DNA of 64,000 nucleotides from Undibacterium umbellatum (GCF_014284125.1 NZ_JACOFX010000024.1:16341-80340), one strand, 5' to 3'. Counted from the first letter of the stretch, positions 35,630 to 44,015 are shown. Numbers and translations are program-made. Notes: a model not told the origin generated them from the letters alone.

Positions 35630-36004
35630 CAACACATGGGCATACCCCGCCGAGCTATTTATACAAGCCTTAAAGAACCCAGGTCCAGCATTTCTGCTTT
35701 GGGGCACACACTCAAAAGCCATTGAAACACCAACTTATCAAAAAGTGGCAAATCCATTGGTATTGTGAATTGTTTAGTGACACCACTAAGGCAGCAAAAC
35801 CTTTGCTCCAAGTTCGATACTGACTGCCCGCTTCAGAAAGGTTTTGCTGGCATTCCCTTCCATGCATATATTGATCCATCGTTCTGAATCAGAAATTTGC
35901 GAAATCAAAAGCGTGGGATATGCTAATTCCATGGTCCAGCTATTTCTTCTGAGCCAAAGCCGGGAATGCAGAAATGTATGTCAAACAACTCGTACTAAGC
36001 AGAG
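35630..36004. other. Intergenic remnant with 12-bp inverted repeat
   Basis: No gene supported. AGCAAAACCTTT (35793-35804) and AAAGGTTTTGCT (35837-35848) form perfect inverse arms around 32 bases. This could be a hairpin or the relic of a mobile-element end. The region leads into transposase fragments. Confidence 0.4.
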
Positions 36005-36085
36005 ATGAAAAAATCCCTACTTTACCGCGGCTTCCGCTACCCGGCAGAAATCATCAGTCATGTCGTGTGGCTCTACTTCCGGTTC
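36005..36085 (+). pseudogene. IS6-family transposase fragment (N-terminus)
   Basis: The first 27 codons read like the start of IS6/IS26-type transposases (Y-R-G-F-R-Y-P-A-E-I-I-S-H-V-V-W-L-Y-F-R-F). The reading breaks at about 36085, where Tn3-type sequence begins in another frame. No inverted repeat of an IS6 end was found upstream. Confidence 0.65.
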
Positions 36086-36240
36086 GCGAGGCGAGTGGCA
36101 ATACAAAGGCCGTGGAGCTGATCACCAAGATATCGTCGGCGGCCTGGCAGCACATCCTGCTGAATGGGCACTACACATTCAACAGCGGCGGCAAAATGAT
36201 CGACCTGGACGTGCTTCTAGCCGGACTGGATTTGGGGTGA
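36086..36240 (+). pseudogene. Tn3-family transposase fragment (C-terminus)
   Basis: About the last 50 codons of a Tn3-type TnpA, including S-A-A-W-Q-H-I-L-L-N-G-H-Y-T-F and a terminal I-D-L-D-V-L-L, ending at a TGA (36238-36240) with a probable terminal inverted repeat just behind it. The first 900 or so codons are missing. Confidence 0.65.
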
Positions 36241-36272
36241 CGGAATTTTCGGCGGTTCCGGCGTGGAACCCC
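36241..36272 (-). repeat. Probable Tn3-type terminal inverted repeat
   Basis: Read inward from 36272 the sequence starts GGGGTTCCACGCCGGAACC, beginning with the GGGG typical of Tn3-family ends, directly behind the TnpA stop. The IS630-type remnant resumes immediately outside it. No partner end is in the window. Confidence 0.45.
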
Positions 36273-36346
36273 TGAAAGTAGGTTTTTACACGTTCCGGTT
36301 TGCTCGCAATGTCGCTCATATGACTCTCAGTGGCTGCGCGTAATTT
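36273..36346 (-). pseudogene. IS630-family transposase remnant, 3' part
   Basis: The minus strand reads K-L-R-A-A-T-E-S-H-M-S-D-I-A then K-P-E-R-V-K-T-Y-F-Q, the C-terminal tail seen in IS630-type transposases. It joins in frame to the part at 38768-38857 if the IS66 element and one copy of its target duplication are removed. It is cut at its end by the Tn3-type terminus. Confidence 0.6.
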
Positions 36347-36428
36347 GTAAGCGTCCAGCCGCCCCACCTAGCATTGAACGATGACCTCATCCAGACTCAC
36401 GCTCCCATCACAAGTAAAGAGGAGCGAC

Positions 36429-36758
36429 ATGAAACGAGATCAAACCAAGCGGCAGCAGTGGCAGCTACACATCGCCCAATGGCAGCAGAGTGCACTGAGC
36501 CAGCGCGCCTTTTGCGTAAGTGCAGGCCTCAAGTTCGCCACCTTCGACTATTGGCGGCGCGCACTCATCGCCGAACAGTCCGTTGAGAATAAGCCATCCC
36601 AATCGCAGCAGCCCGGCATTCAGCTATTACCCTTGCAAGTGACGCCTGCTGGGTCTGGTTCCATGGGACTGGTGTTGCGCAGCCCGCAAGGCTGGGAACT
36701 GCGTCTGCCACCCGAGGTCAAGGCGGACTGGCTGTCCGACCTGCTGCGTGGCCTGTGA
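36429..36758 (+). CDS. tnpA: IS66 TnpA-type accessory protein
   Basis: 109 residues from ATG 36429, preceded by GAGGAG; a frame-open ATG at 36381 lacks such a site. The N-terminal half has W-x-x-x-I-A-x-W-x-x-S-x-x-S-Q-R-A-F-C and F-x-Y-W-R-R, the helix-turn-helix region of IS66 OrfA. The stop overlaps the next ATG (TGATG). Confidence 0.85.
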   Translation: MKRDQTKRQQWQLHIAQWQQSALSQRAFCVSAGLKFATFDYWRRALIAEQSVENKPSQSQQPGIQLLPLQVTPAGSGSMGLVLRSPQGWELRLPPEVKADWLSDLLRGL

Positions 36759-37099
36759 TGCAATGGCAGGCAGATGCCATCTGGCTGGCTGTGCAGCAGG
36801 TCGACATCCGCGCCGGGATCGACCGCCTGTCAACCTACGTCCAGCAAGCCCTGGGGCGTGCGCCTTGCGACGGTACTGCCTACGTATTCAGCAACCGGCG
36901 CCACACACGCCTCAAAGTGGTGTGCTGGGATGGCAACGGCGTGTGGATGTGCGTGCGCCGCCTGCACCGTGGTCAATTCGTCTGGCCCAAGCCTGGCGAG
37001 CTCAGTTGGCAATTGACCGCCGAGCAATGGCAGTGGCTGGTGGCCGGCGTCGATTGGCAGCGCTTGTCGGCACCGGCTCCGGCAGCCTGGGCACTGTAG
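36758..37099 (+). CDS. tnpB: IS66 TnpB (Orf2)
   Basis: 113 residues. It contains D-I-R-A-G-I-D-R-L-S, then Y-V-F-S-N-R-R-H-T-R-L-K-V-V-C-W-D-G-N-G and R-L-H-R-G-x-F-x-W-P, the hallmark of IS66 Orf2 proteins, which are needed for transposition of many IS66 elements. Confidence 0.95.
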   Translation: MQWQADAIWLAVQQVDIRAGIDRLSTYVQQALGRAPCDGTAYVFSNRRHTRLKVVCWDGNGVWMCVRRLHRGQFVWPKPGELSWQLTAEQWQWLVAGVDWQRLSAPAPAAWAL

Positions 37100-37142
37100 C
37101 AAGTCCCTGTTAACTTCGACGCGATTCTGTTAACATGGCGCC

Positions 37143-38732
37143 ATGGATCTGCTCGAACAACTCGCCCATACCAACGCCGACCCTGCGCTCCTTGCGCAGT
37201 TGCAGGCCATGCTGGCCCAGAAGGACGAGCTGATCGCTGCGAAGGATGCCCAACTACACGTCCTGCAGAGACAGCAGGATGCGTTGAGTGCCGCTGGGCA
37301 CGCCAAGGACATCAAGATCAAGGCACTGACGCTGGAACTGGCGCATCACAAGCGCATCCGTTTCGGCAAGGCCGGCGAAGCCTACAGCGGCGAGCAACTG
37401 GATATGTTCAACGAAACCATCGATACGGACCTGGCGGCGATGGAGGCCGAACTGGAGGCGCTACAAGCGCCACGTCCGGCCAAGCCGCGCAGCCGTGCCG
37501 GTCGCCAGCCGCTGCCCAGCGAACTGCCGCGCATTGAGTACCGCCATGAACCAAGCTCTTGCCAATGTGCAGCCTGCGGGCGCGACCTGGTCAAGATCGG
37601 CGAAGACGTCAGCGAACAACTCGATGTCGAACCAGCACGCTTCTTTGTGCATCGCCATATTCGTCCTCAATATGCCTGCCGTGGCTGCGACACGGTCACC
37701 GCTGCGGCGATCCCGCCAGCGGTGATCGATGGTGGCCTCGCCGCTCCCGGTTTGTTGGCCTGGGTTGCGGTCAGCAAGTTTGCCGATCATTTGCCCCTGT
37801 ACCGGCCGGAACAGATCGCTGCCCGCCAAGGGGTGCCGCTGGCGCGTTCTACGTTGGCAGAATGGATAGGTAAGCTCGGCGTGGCTTTGCAGCCCTTAAG
37901 CGAGCGCTTGGCCAAACTGCTGCGGCAACGGCCTTGCCTGCACGCCGACGAGACCCCGGTACGCCAGCTTGATCCCGGCCAGGGCAAGACCAAACACGCC
38001 TATTTGTGGGCCTATCGCTCCAACCATCTGGACCAGGGGCCACCCATTATCGTGTTTGACTACCAGAGCGGCCGTGCCGGTGCTCACGCACGCGCCTTCC
38101 TCGGTACTTGGCGCGGCCATCTTATGGTGGATGACTATGCCGGCTACAAGGCACTGTTCGCCGATGGCGTGACCGAACTGGCTTGCCTGGCCCATGTGCG
38201 GCGCAGGTTCTTCGAGCTACATGCGGCCAACGGCAGCCCGGTGGCGGCCGAGGCACTATGCCGCATCGCAACACTGTACGCCATTGAGCAACAGGCTGCG
38301 AGCGAGACGGCCGAAGCGCGCCTGCAACTACGGCAAGCGCAAGCCAGGCCGGTACTGGTTGAACTGCATGCCTGGCTGCTGACGATGCAACAAGCTGTCG
38401 CACCAGGCAGCGGCACGGGCAAGGCCATTGAGCACGCACTCAAACGCTGGCCGGCGCTGGTGCGCTATATCGATTCGGGCACGCTGCCGATCGATAACAA
38501 TGCGGTCGAAAACGCGATACGTCCGATTGCCATAGGCAAGAAGAACTGGCTGTTCGCCGGCTCAGAACGCGCCGGCCGCCGTGCTGCCGCCATCCAGACC
38601 TTGCTGGGCACCGCCAGGCTCAATGGCCTTGATCCGATGCAATGGCTGACCAGCGTCCTAGAACGTCTCCCGACGTGCCCTAACAACCAGATCGATTCGC
38701 TGCTGCCATTTCCGAACTCTACACAGCTATAA
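37143..38732 (+). CDS. tnpC: IS66 TnpC DDE transposase
   Basis: 529 residues. An N-terminal coiled coil (about 20-75) is followed by R-F-G-K, a zinc region C-x-C-x-x-C-G ... C-x-x-C (about 140-180), then the DDE core: H-A-D-E-T-P-V, M-V-D-D-Y-A-G-Y-K with A-H-V-R-R-R-F-x-E-L, and D-N-N-A-V-E-N-A-I-R-P. All catalytic residues look intact, so the element may be active. Confidence 0.95.
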   Translation: MDLLEQLAHTNADPALLAQLQAMLAQKDELIAAKDAQLHVLQRQQDALSAAGHAKDIKIKALTLELAHHKRIRFGKAGEAYSGEQLDMFNETIDTDLAAMEAELEALQAPRPAKPRSRAGRQPLPSELPRIEYRHEPSSCQCAACGRDLVKIGEDVSEQLDVEPARFFVHRHIRPQYACRGCDTVTAAAIPPAVIDGGLAAPGLLAWVAVSKFADHLPLYRPEQIAARQGVPLARSTLAEWIGKLGVALQPLSERLAKLLRQRPCLHADETPVRQLDPGQGKTKHAYLWAYRSNHLDQGPPIIVFDYQSGRAGAHARAFLGTWRGHLMVDDYAGYKALFADGVTELACLAHVRRRFFELHAANGSPVAAEALCRIATLYAIEQQAASETAEARLQLRQAQARPVLVELHAWLLTMQQAVAPGSGTGKAIEHALKRWPALVRYIDSGTLPIDNNAVENAIRPIAIGKKNWLFAGSERAGRRAAAIQTLLGTARLNGLDPMQWLTSVLERLPTCPNNQIDSLLPFPNSTQL

Positions 38733-38767
38733 CTTCTTTTTATAGGTGGGGCGGCTGGACGCTTACC

Positions 38768-38857
38768 GTAATTTTTCTTTTGTGCTCACCGGAACCTTGC
38801 TTCGAATAACCTGCTTAAGGTCTGCGTTAAGACGTTCTTCTGGATTGAGTTCAGGGA
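38768..38857 (-). pseudogene. IS630-family transposase remnant, 5' part
   Basis: The minus strand reads L-P-E-L-N-P-E-E-R-L-N-A-D-L-K-Q followed by a basic stretch, the conserved DDE-glutamate region near the end of IS630-type transposases. A stop lies just upstream in frame, so only this end survives. It continues across the IS66 element at 36346-36273. Confidence 0.65.
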
Positions 38858-38900
38858 GAGTTCACTTAAATCCGCATGCAAGCTTACTTTTTGGCTAGAA

Positions 38901-38915
38901 TGGCACCGCGTTTGC
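38901..38915 (+). promoter_or_regulatory. Sigma-54 promoter
   Basis: TGGCAC (38901-38906), five bases, then TTGC (38912-38915) give the invariant GG and GC with correct 12-base phasing of -24/-12 promoters. It lies 33 bases ahead of the TPR gene at 38949. Sigma-54 is a common flagellar regulator, which suits the neighbourhood. Confidence 0.7.
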
Positions 38916-38948
38916 GTATTCGCAGCAAAATTACCAGGACTTTACTCG

Positions 38949-39581
38949 ATGAACACCACCACTACCGCCAACTTTGATGAGACCTTGCAAGAGGCTTTGC
39001 GTGTCAGTCAGACCAATGATGGCCCAGCAGCTATTGCACTGTTTCAGCAGGCATTGGCTATCAATCCGCAATCAGCGACTACTTATAGCTTGTTAGCGGC
39101 GGAATACATTACGCTCGGTTACGTAGCAGAAAGCGAAGCCGCTTATGCAAATGCCTTGATGCTCGCACCGGAGTTTCATTTGGCGCGCTTTCAGATGGGT
39201 TTGTTGCAGTTTACATCAGCCAGAGTGGCAATCGCTCTCCTGACCTGGCAGCCCTTACTAGCGTTGTCGGATGATCATGCTCTGAAGTTGTTTGTAATGG
39301 GCTTTGCCCATATGGCGCAGGACGATTTTGAGGTGGCGCTGGGGTATTTTGAGCGTGGCATACAAAGCAACATCGATATCCCGCCCTTAAATACGGATAT
39401 TCAGCGGGTGATTAGGGAAATCAAGAGCTTGCAGGAAAAACTTGCGCTGGATGCGACAAATTCAACTGAGCCGACGCCAACAATCACGCCAGCAGAAGAG
39501 GAAAATAAGCACGAGTCTGAGGTAGAAACCAGTGCGCATTTCTTGTTGAATAATTATCAGCAGCAAGGGCCTTTGCATTAA
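38949..39581 (+). CDS. TPR protein under sigma-54 control
   Basis: 210 residues. Three to four tetratricopeptide units are visible (A-I-A-L-F-Q-Q-A-L-A-I-N-P, then E-A-A-Y-A-N-A-L-M-L-A-P and A-L-G-Y-F-E-R-G-I), followed by a Pro/Glu-rich tail. TPR domains mediate protein contacts, so an assembly or chaperone role near the flagellar genes is possible. It faces the flagellar genes convergently. No signal peptide. Confidence 0.7.
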   Translation: MNTTTTANFDETLQEALRVSQTNDGPAAIALFQQALAINPQSATTYSLLAAEYITLGYVAESEAAYANALMLAPEFHLARFQMGLLQFTSARVAIALLTWQPLLALSDDHALKLFVMGFAHMAQDDFEVALGYFERGIQSNIDIPPLNTDIQRVIREIKSLQEKLALDATNSTEPTPTITPAEEENKHESEVETSAHFLLNNYQQQGPLH

Positions 39582-39622
39582 CCCTACATCCATGTCCAGA
39601 TCGATTACTTCTGGAACTTGCA

Positions 39623-40027
39623 CTACATTGCCGATGAATTTTGTGTAGAAGAAGCCAATAGCAAGTCTATGGCTTGTTCAACGACAGGTGCAAGTTCCGT
39701 GTCAGCTTGCATCTGGTTCTGGATGTCTTCCACCATGCGAAAGAACTGGGGGTCGGCAATCAGTCTGTCTCCCAGTTCATCCAACAGCACAGATTCTAAA
39801 AAAGCACGAAAAGCCTTCCTGCGCCTGTGTGGATCTTCCAGCGAAATTCCTGCCACCCTTTGAACAATCAAACTCCCCAAGTCTTTTTTTCCTTTGTGAG
39901 ATTTATTATTCGCGGCATTTTTTTTTGAGTTGACGTTGCTCACATGCGTTGCTTTGCCAGCTTTACGCATGGAGTCGATTTGACTGCGGATAATACTTGC
40001 CAACTGGCTAGTGCTTTCAATTTTCAT
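39623..40027 (-). CDS. Hypothetical protein at the end of the flagellar operon
   Basis: 134 residues, no family recognised. The N-terminus is helical and basic, with a Lys/Asn-rich stretch (about 35-50), and the C-terminal 85 residues are helical (F-L-E-S-V-L-L-D-E-L-G-D-R-L ... M-V-E-D-I-Q-N-Q-M). Such helical tails occur in small flagellar chaperones or anti-sigma factors; position after the sigma factor gene makes an anti-sigma or chaperone role worth considering, but no FlgM motif is visible. Confidence 0.5.
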   Translation of the reverse strand: MKIESTSQLASIIRSQIDSMRKAGKATHVSNVNSKKNAANNKSHKGKKDLGSLIVQRVAGISLEDPHRRRKAFRAFLESVLLDELGDRLIADPQFFRMVEDIQNQMQADTELAPVVEQAIDLLLASSTQNSSAM

Positions 40028-40105
40028 TGTATTCGCAATTAGATTTATCCGATTGAATTCAATTGCTTGGATTCCTTCAATATGTGGGTAAGAAAAGAAC
40101 CCGAA

Positions 40106-41287
40106 TTAATTGCTGCCAAAGCGGTTTTTCATCAAACGTTGTGCCAAGCGTTTTACCGCTTCTACATCATGCGCTTCGCCGGATAAAATTGCACGTGCAT
40201 ATGGAGCAGAAAAATTGGTTCTATCAAGCCTCAATGCCAATTCTATGTGTAACTCTGCTTTTTCTACTTGGTTTTGCATTGCTGCTATCACTGCTACAGC
40301 CCCGTGACTCTCGCTGAAGTTGCGATCAAGGCCCAACGCAGTTTCAAACTCTGCATTAGCAGCAGCCAAATCTCTTTGTATAAAATAAAGCCAGCCCAAA
40401 CCTAAATGTGTGCCTATGTGCTCAGGCATGTACACAACTGCTTTCTGCAAGTAGGGTAATGCCTGGTCAATTTTCATGTCGTACATTTCAGTAAAGCCGA
40501 GCAACGACAAGATTCGTCCATCAGTAGAATTTTTTACCAGCGCCCGCATTAAACACTGTCGTGAAAGATCTGTATTTTTTTGTGCCAACGCCACTGTGGC
40601 ATTTGCCACCAGTGCTTCGATCTGATCAGGGGCGGCAATGAGTGCTTGCCTTGCCCAACTGGCAGCCAATTCCATTTGTCCCATATCAACAGCAACCAGG
40701 CTGGCAATGCCTGCAGCCTGATCTTCGAGACGATTTAACCCTTGTTGTTGCAAGGCATAATTAAATGCATCCTCCAACCTGAGCGATCTATGCATGCACC
40801 TGAGCCACAATACCTGAAGCTGTCCAATATTTTCTATAACACTTCCAGCTTCCTGGAAAAGCACCTTGTCCAGTATTGCTAAAGCTCCTGCGAAGTCATT
40901 TTGCTGAAAACATATATAAGCAAGATTATGGACAATTGCCGGATGCGCGCCCTGCCGCTCTTCCAAACTTAGCAGTATCGCCTGAGCGTCCTGTAAGCGC
41001 CCTTGAGCAAGATATAGATTACTGGCACGGAATTGCCATGCAGCCAGGTCTGCTTGTCGGGATTGTGCGATGGTGAGGAATTGTTCGGCTTTTGAAAACA
41101 AGCCAGCCTGCAAAGCAGTCTCAAAGGCGTCTATCAACAAGACATTATTGTCAGGATCACTATTCAAATAGGACTCCAGGCGTGCGACTCTGGCACTCAA
41201 TTCTTGTTGCCGTGCTGTTTGTACAACAGAAGGCGCGTTAGGAGCAATCAAGGTTTCCTCTTGCCCAGCCACTTTATTGGTCATCAT
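40106..41287 (-). CDS. TPR-repeat protein, flagellar cluster
   Basis: 393 residues of continuous tetratricopeptide repeats, for example A-Q-A-I-L-L-S-L-E-E-R and A-A-A-N-A-E-F-E-T-A-L-G-L-D-R. No signal peptide, membrane segment or transferase domain is seen. Located 59 bases after the sigma factor gene on the same strand, likely co-transcribed. It may scaffold assembly or polysaccharide/flagellin modification. The second TPR protein nearby (38949) is not a copy of it. Confidence 0.65.
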   Translation of the reverse strand: MMTNKVAGQEETLIAPNAPSVVQTARQQELSARVARLESYLNSDPDNNVLLIDAFETALQAGLFSKAEQFLTIAQSRQADLAAWQFRASNLYLAQGRLQDAQAILLSLEERQGAHPAIVHNLAYICFQQNDFAGALAILDKVLFQEAGSVIENIGQLQVLWLRCMHRSLRLEDAFNYALQQQGLNRLEDQAAGIASLVAVDMGQMELAASWARQALIAAPDQIEALVANATVALAQKNTDLSRQCLMRALVKNSTDGRILSLLGFTEMYDMKIDQALPYLQKAVVYMPEHIGTHLGLGWLYFIQRDLAAANAEFETALGLDRNFSESHGAVAVIAAMQNQVEKAELHIELALRLDRTNFSAPYARAILSGEAHDVEAVKRLAQRLMKNRFGSN

Positions 41288-41346
41288 ATATCTCTTTCTC
41301 TTTCTACTTTGGAGGAAGCTTGTTTATCTCAATTTGTTTTGATTCT

Positions 41347-42162
41347 TCAACAGGCCAAGTCACAATCCCGCTGTACGGCCAAAAGCCGTCTCAGGTTTTT
41401 TAAGGCAGACAGGTGAATCTGAGAAATTCTTCCTCTACTTAAGTTCATTATTTCTGCTATTTCTTCAAACGGCGTGTGTTGCAGATAATGGTATCGCACC
41501 ACTTTTTGTTCTTGTCTCGTCAACTGCTCTACAAGAGCGCGTATTTGCCCTTGCAATTGCTTTAGTTCCAGGCCTTCATAAACCGGCTGCACAACAAATG
41601 TTGGATTTTCATTGTTCACCATACCGCTATCGTCCAGCAGCCAGGAGAGTGCCAACCCTAAACCCACCTCTGCCAGGCGACGGAAAATCTGCGCTCCATC
41701 ATCCTGAGTACCACTTTCATCCTGCAATGCTATTTCTTTACTGGCTTCCATCCTTTGTGCATTGAGACGCTTGCGTACGCTTATTTGTTGATGCTTCTCA
41801 GAGTGTACCTCCATGCTATTAAGGATGGCTCCGCGCATCCTTGGCCCGGCAAAGCTGGTAAATTTTGTGCTAGTCTCAGGATTAAACCTATCCATTGCAT
41901 CCAGCATACCGACCAAAGCAATTTGATGATATTCGACAAACTCGACATGATTTCCATAACGTTTGACGTACATCGAAGCAGCAACAGTCTTGGCATAGGG
42001 CATATAAATGTCAATGAGTTGCTCCCGGGCCGCGAAGTCAGCGCTTGTTTTCCATTGAGCCCATAACGCAGCTTCGGAGTCCTCAGAGCCCGCTCTTTGC
42101 GCTTGTACATCCAATGTAGCATTGCCTGCCATCGCGAATGGAATATTAATGGAAAGAACCAA
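41347..42162 (-). CDS. fliA: Flagellar sigma factor, FliA/sigma-28 family
   Basis: 271 residues from a TTG at 42162 (AAAGG six bases upstream); an ATG at 42132 is the alternative, giving 261. Region 2 is visible as L-I-D-I-Y-M-P-Y-A-K, Y-H-Q-I-A-L-V-G-M-L-D-A-M-D-R-F and F-T-S-F-A-G-P-R-M-R-G-A-I-L-N; region 4 is E-Q-K-V-V-R-Y-H-Y-L-Q-H-T-P-F-E-E-I-A followed by S-R-G-R-I-S-Q-I-H. This is the FliA/WhiG pattern, directing transcription of late flagellar genes. The 5' end overlaps fliP. The linker between regions 3 and 4 is slightly longer than usual. Confidence 0.9.
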   Translation of the reverse strand: MVLSINIPFAMAGNATLDVQAQRAGSEDSEAALWAQWKTSADFAAREQLIDIYMPYAKTVAASMYVKRYGNHVEFVEYHQIALVGMLDAMDRFNPETSTKFTSFAGPRMRGAILNSMEVHSEKHQQISVRKRLNAQRMEASKEIALQDESGTQDDGAQIFRRLAEVGLGLALSWLLDDSGMVNNENPTFVVQPVYEGLELKQLQGQIRALVEQLTRQEQKVVRYHYLQHTPFEEIAEIMNLSRGRISQIHLSALKNLRRLLAVQRDCDLAC

Positions 42163-43072
42163 CCAATGCCTTTAATACCAGGCTCCATCCATCTATTAAT
42201 ACAAACATTAATATTTTCAACGGTAAGGCGATGGAGATCGGAGGCATCATCATCATACCCAAGGCCATCAGGATGCTTGAAACCACCAGATCTATTAATA
42301 AAAAGGGCAAGAAAATAACAAAACCAATTTGAAAAGCAGCGCGCAGCTCTGAGAGCATGAATGCTGGTATCAATTGCAAATTGCTAATGTCGTCCATGGT
42401 TTCGGGTGGCTTGGATTTCGACAACTCCACCATCAATGCTAAATCCTGTTCACGCGTCTGCCTGACCATGAATTCGCGCATGGGTATACTCGTTTTTTCA
42501 TAAGCCACTTCGGCATTTATCTTGCCTGACATGAAGGGCTGAAAAGCCTGGTCATTGATCGTCTGCATGGTTGGTGCCATGGTAAATAATGTCATGAATA
42601 AAGCCAGGCCTATCATGGCAGAATTAGGCGGTGTTTCCTGCATACCAATCGCATGCCGCAACATCGATAACACGATAATGATGCGTAAAAAAGCCGTCAT
42701 GGAAACCAGAATCGCGGGCAACACTGCCAGTACCGTCAAACCCAAAATAACACGCAGTGCCTGGTTAGTGTCGCCAGCAGCGATGATGGACGGTTTTAAC
42801 TTGTTGGACAGCGATTCTTCAGGCGAGGGAATAGTTGTGATTGTCTTTACAGCGCTGGTGGAAGGAGGCTTCACCGCCGGCAAAGCCTCGGTTTTTTCCT
42901 TGATTTCTTCTTTGTTTTGCTCTGCAGCTGGCGCCACTGTTTCTGGCGCACTTTGAGTAACAATGGCTTCTAAAGCCGCATCCCGCGCTTGCACCGGGGA
43001 TATTAAACTGCACCAGAAAAACAATTGCAGGCAGCAGCAAATCAATGAACGATAAAAGGACATGTTGTTCAT
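42146..43072 (-). CDS. fliP: Flagellar export gate protein FliP, N-terminally extended
   Basis: About 308 residues from ATG 43072, which follows the fliO stop by one base; an earlier in-frame start at 43123 overlaps fliO. A signal peptide (to about V-Q-A) is followed by roughly 75 residues of Ala/Glu/Pro/Ser-rich sequence, then the conserved core: T-A-F-L-R-I-I-I-V-L-S-M-L-R, F-M-T-L-F-T-M-A-P-T, P-L-R-E-F-like P-M-R-E-F-M, and A-F-M-L-S-E-L-R-A-A-F-Q-I-G-F. FliP, FliQ and FliR form the export channel in the inner membrane. Ordinary FliP is about 245-255 residues, so the periplasmic extension is unusual. Confidence 0.95.
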   Translation of the reverse strand: MNNMSFYRSLICCCLQLFFWCSLISPVQARDAALEAIVTQSAPETVAPAAEQNKEEIKEKTEALPAVKPPSTSAVKTITTIPSPEESLSNKLKPSIIAAGDTNQALRVILGLTVLAVLPAILVSMTAFLRIIIVLSMLRHAIGMQETPPNSAMIGLALFMTLFTMAPTMQTINDQAFQPFMSGKINAEVAYEKTSIPMREFMVRQTREQDLALMVELSKSKPPETMDDISNLQLIPAFMLSELRAAFQIGFVIFLPFLLIDLVVSSILMALGMMMMPPISIALPLKILMFVLIDGWSLVLKALVGSFH

Positions 43073-43073
43073 A

Positions 43074-43610
43074 TTATGTCCGTTCATTTTGTTTGGGCAA
43101 ATTTTGAGCACTTGCTTCAACATCGGATACTGCAGACAAATCCATTTTCTTTTTATCGAGTACCGTTACCTGATTATCTGAACAGGCTATCAGCAATTCA
43201 TCACCATTCCAGCTAAGCAGGTGGATGCTGGTTTTGGCAGTTAACATGATTTGCTTTTTGATTTTCAATTCTGAATTACCGCTTTTTTTATCCAGCCCTG
43301 AAAGCTGTCCACGCAAATTAAATGCACCAGATTTAAACTTGATGATGACGTAGGCGAAAGCGAGGAGCAGCGCAAGGACGGTGATCAGCCAGGCAGGTGA
43401 AACATCATCTGTTTTTCCCTTGCCATTATCACGAATCACTGGGATATTCGCCGAAAGCTGCATCGGTGATGCAGGCGACGCCGTCGCAGATTGCGCAGCA
43501 GACGCACTTGCATTGAGAGTGGTCTGTGGCTGTGCACTTGCAGACAGCATCAGTAGGCTAAGAAAACACAGGCAGCCAGCCTGACCAAAGAACTTCAACA
43601 ATGAATTCAC
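43074..43610 (-). CDS. fliO: Flagellar assembly protein FliO
   Basis: 178 residues from a GTG. Signal-like N-terminus (to about S-A-Q), an Ala/Ser-rich linker, one membrane helix (W-L-I-T-V-L-A-L-L-L-A-F-A-Y-V-I-I-K) and a small cytoplasmic domain with L-L-S-W-N-G-D-E-L-L-I-A. FliO helps FliP pentamers assemble. Assigned by topology and position between fliN and fliP. Confidence 0.75.
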   Translation of the reverse strand: MNSLLKFFGQAGCLCFLSLLMLSASAQPQTTLNASASAAQSATASPASPMQLSANIPVIRDNGKGKTDDVSPAWLITVLALLLAFAYVIIKFKSGAFNLRGQLSGLDKKSGNSELKIKKQIMLTAKTSIHLLSWNGDELLIACSDNQVTVLDKKKMDLSAVSDVEASAQNLPKQNERT

Positions 43611-43631
43611 AATAATGGCCCAGCACTGACA

Positions 43632-44015
43632 TCAGGTCTTCAAAGGAACAGGTAATTCAGAAATCTGAATTGCGAATTGCCCATCAACTGCGACCAGATG
43701 GCCTCTGGCCACAGTGTGGCCTTCAAGAACCAGATCTATCTCCTGATCGACATCTGTGCCCAGCGTCACGATCTGATGCTGCTTTAAACCTAATAATTCA
43801 CCAACAGTCATTTCAACCTCACCTACGTAGACCTGTAACTTGGCCTTTACTGCGTGTAATGGATTGATCGTCGTCATCACCGGAGCTGACTTATTGTTTG
43901 CGGTATGGTCTTGTGTATCAAGCTCAGGCAATTTGATCATTTGAATCTCGACTGCGTCTTGCGCAGTAACTTGCGCTCCGGAAGTGGATGCAGATTTTTC
44001 AGGATGTTGGTTCAT
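43632..44015 (-). CDS. fliN: Flagellar switch protein FliN
   Basis: 127 residues with a variable 50-residue N-terminus and a SpoA domain: L-Q-V-Y-V-G-E-V-E-M-T-V-G-E-L-L-G-L, then D-L-V-L-E-G-H-T-V-A-R-G-H-L-V-A-V-D-G-Q-F-A-I-Q-I. It forms the base of the C-ring and binds FliH at the export apparatus. Key Gly/Leu positions are normal. Confidence 0.9.
   Translation of the reverse strand: MNQHPEKSASTSGAQVTAQDAVEIQMIKLPELDTQDHTANNKSAPVMTTINPLHAVKAKLQVYVGEVEMTVGELLGLKQHQIVTLGTDVDQEIDLVLEGHTVARGHLVAVDGQFAIQISELPVPLKT

Larger units (their letters stand above)
36347..38767 (+). mobile_element. IS66-family element, complete, with 8-bp target duplication
   Basis: 2421 bp. Perfect 24-bp inverted ends (36347-36370, 38744-38767) begin GTAAGCGTCCAGCCGCC, the usual IS66 start. 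The 8-bp repeat CGTAATTT flanks both sides (36339-36346, 38768-38775), as expected for IS66. Three genes, tnpA, tnpB and tnpC, are intact. GC content is visibly higher than in the surroundings. It landed in an already broken IS630-type gene. Confidence 0.95.
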
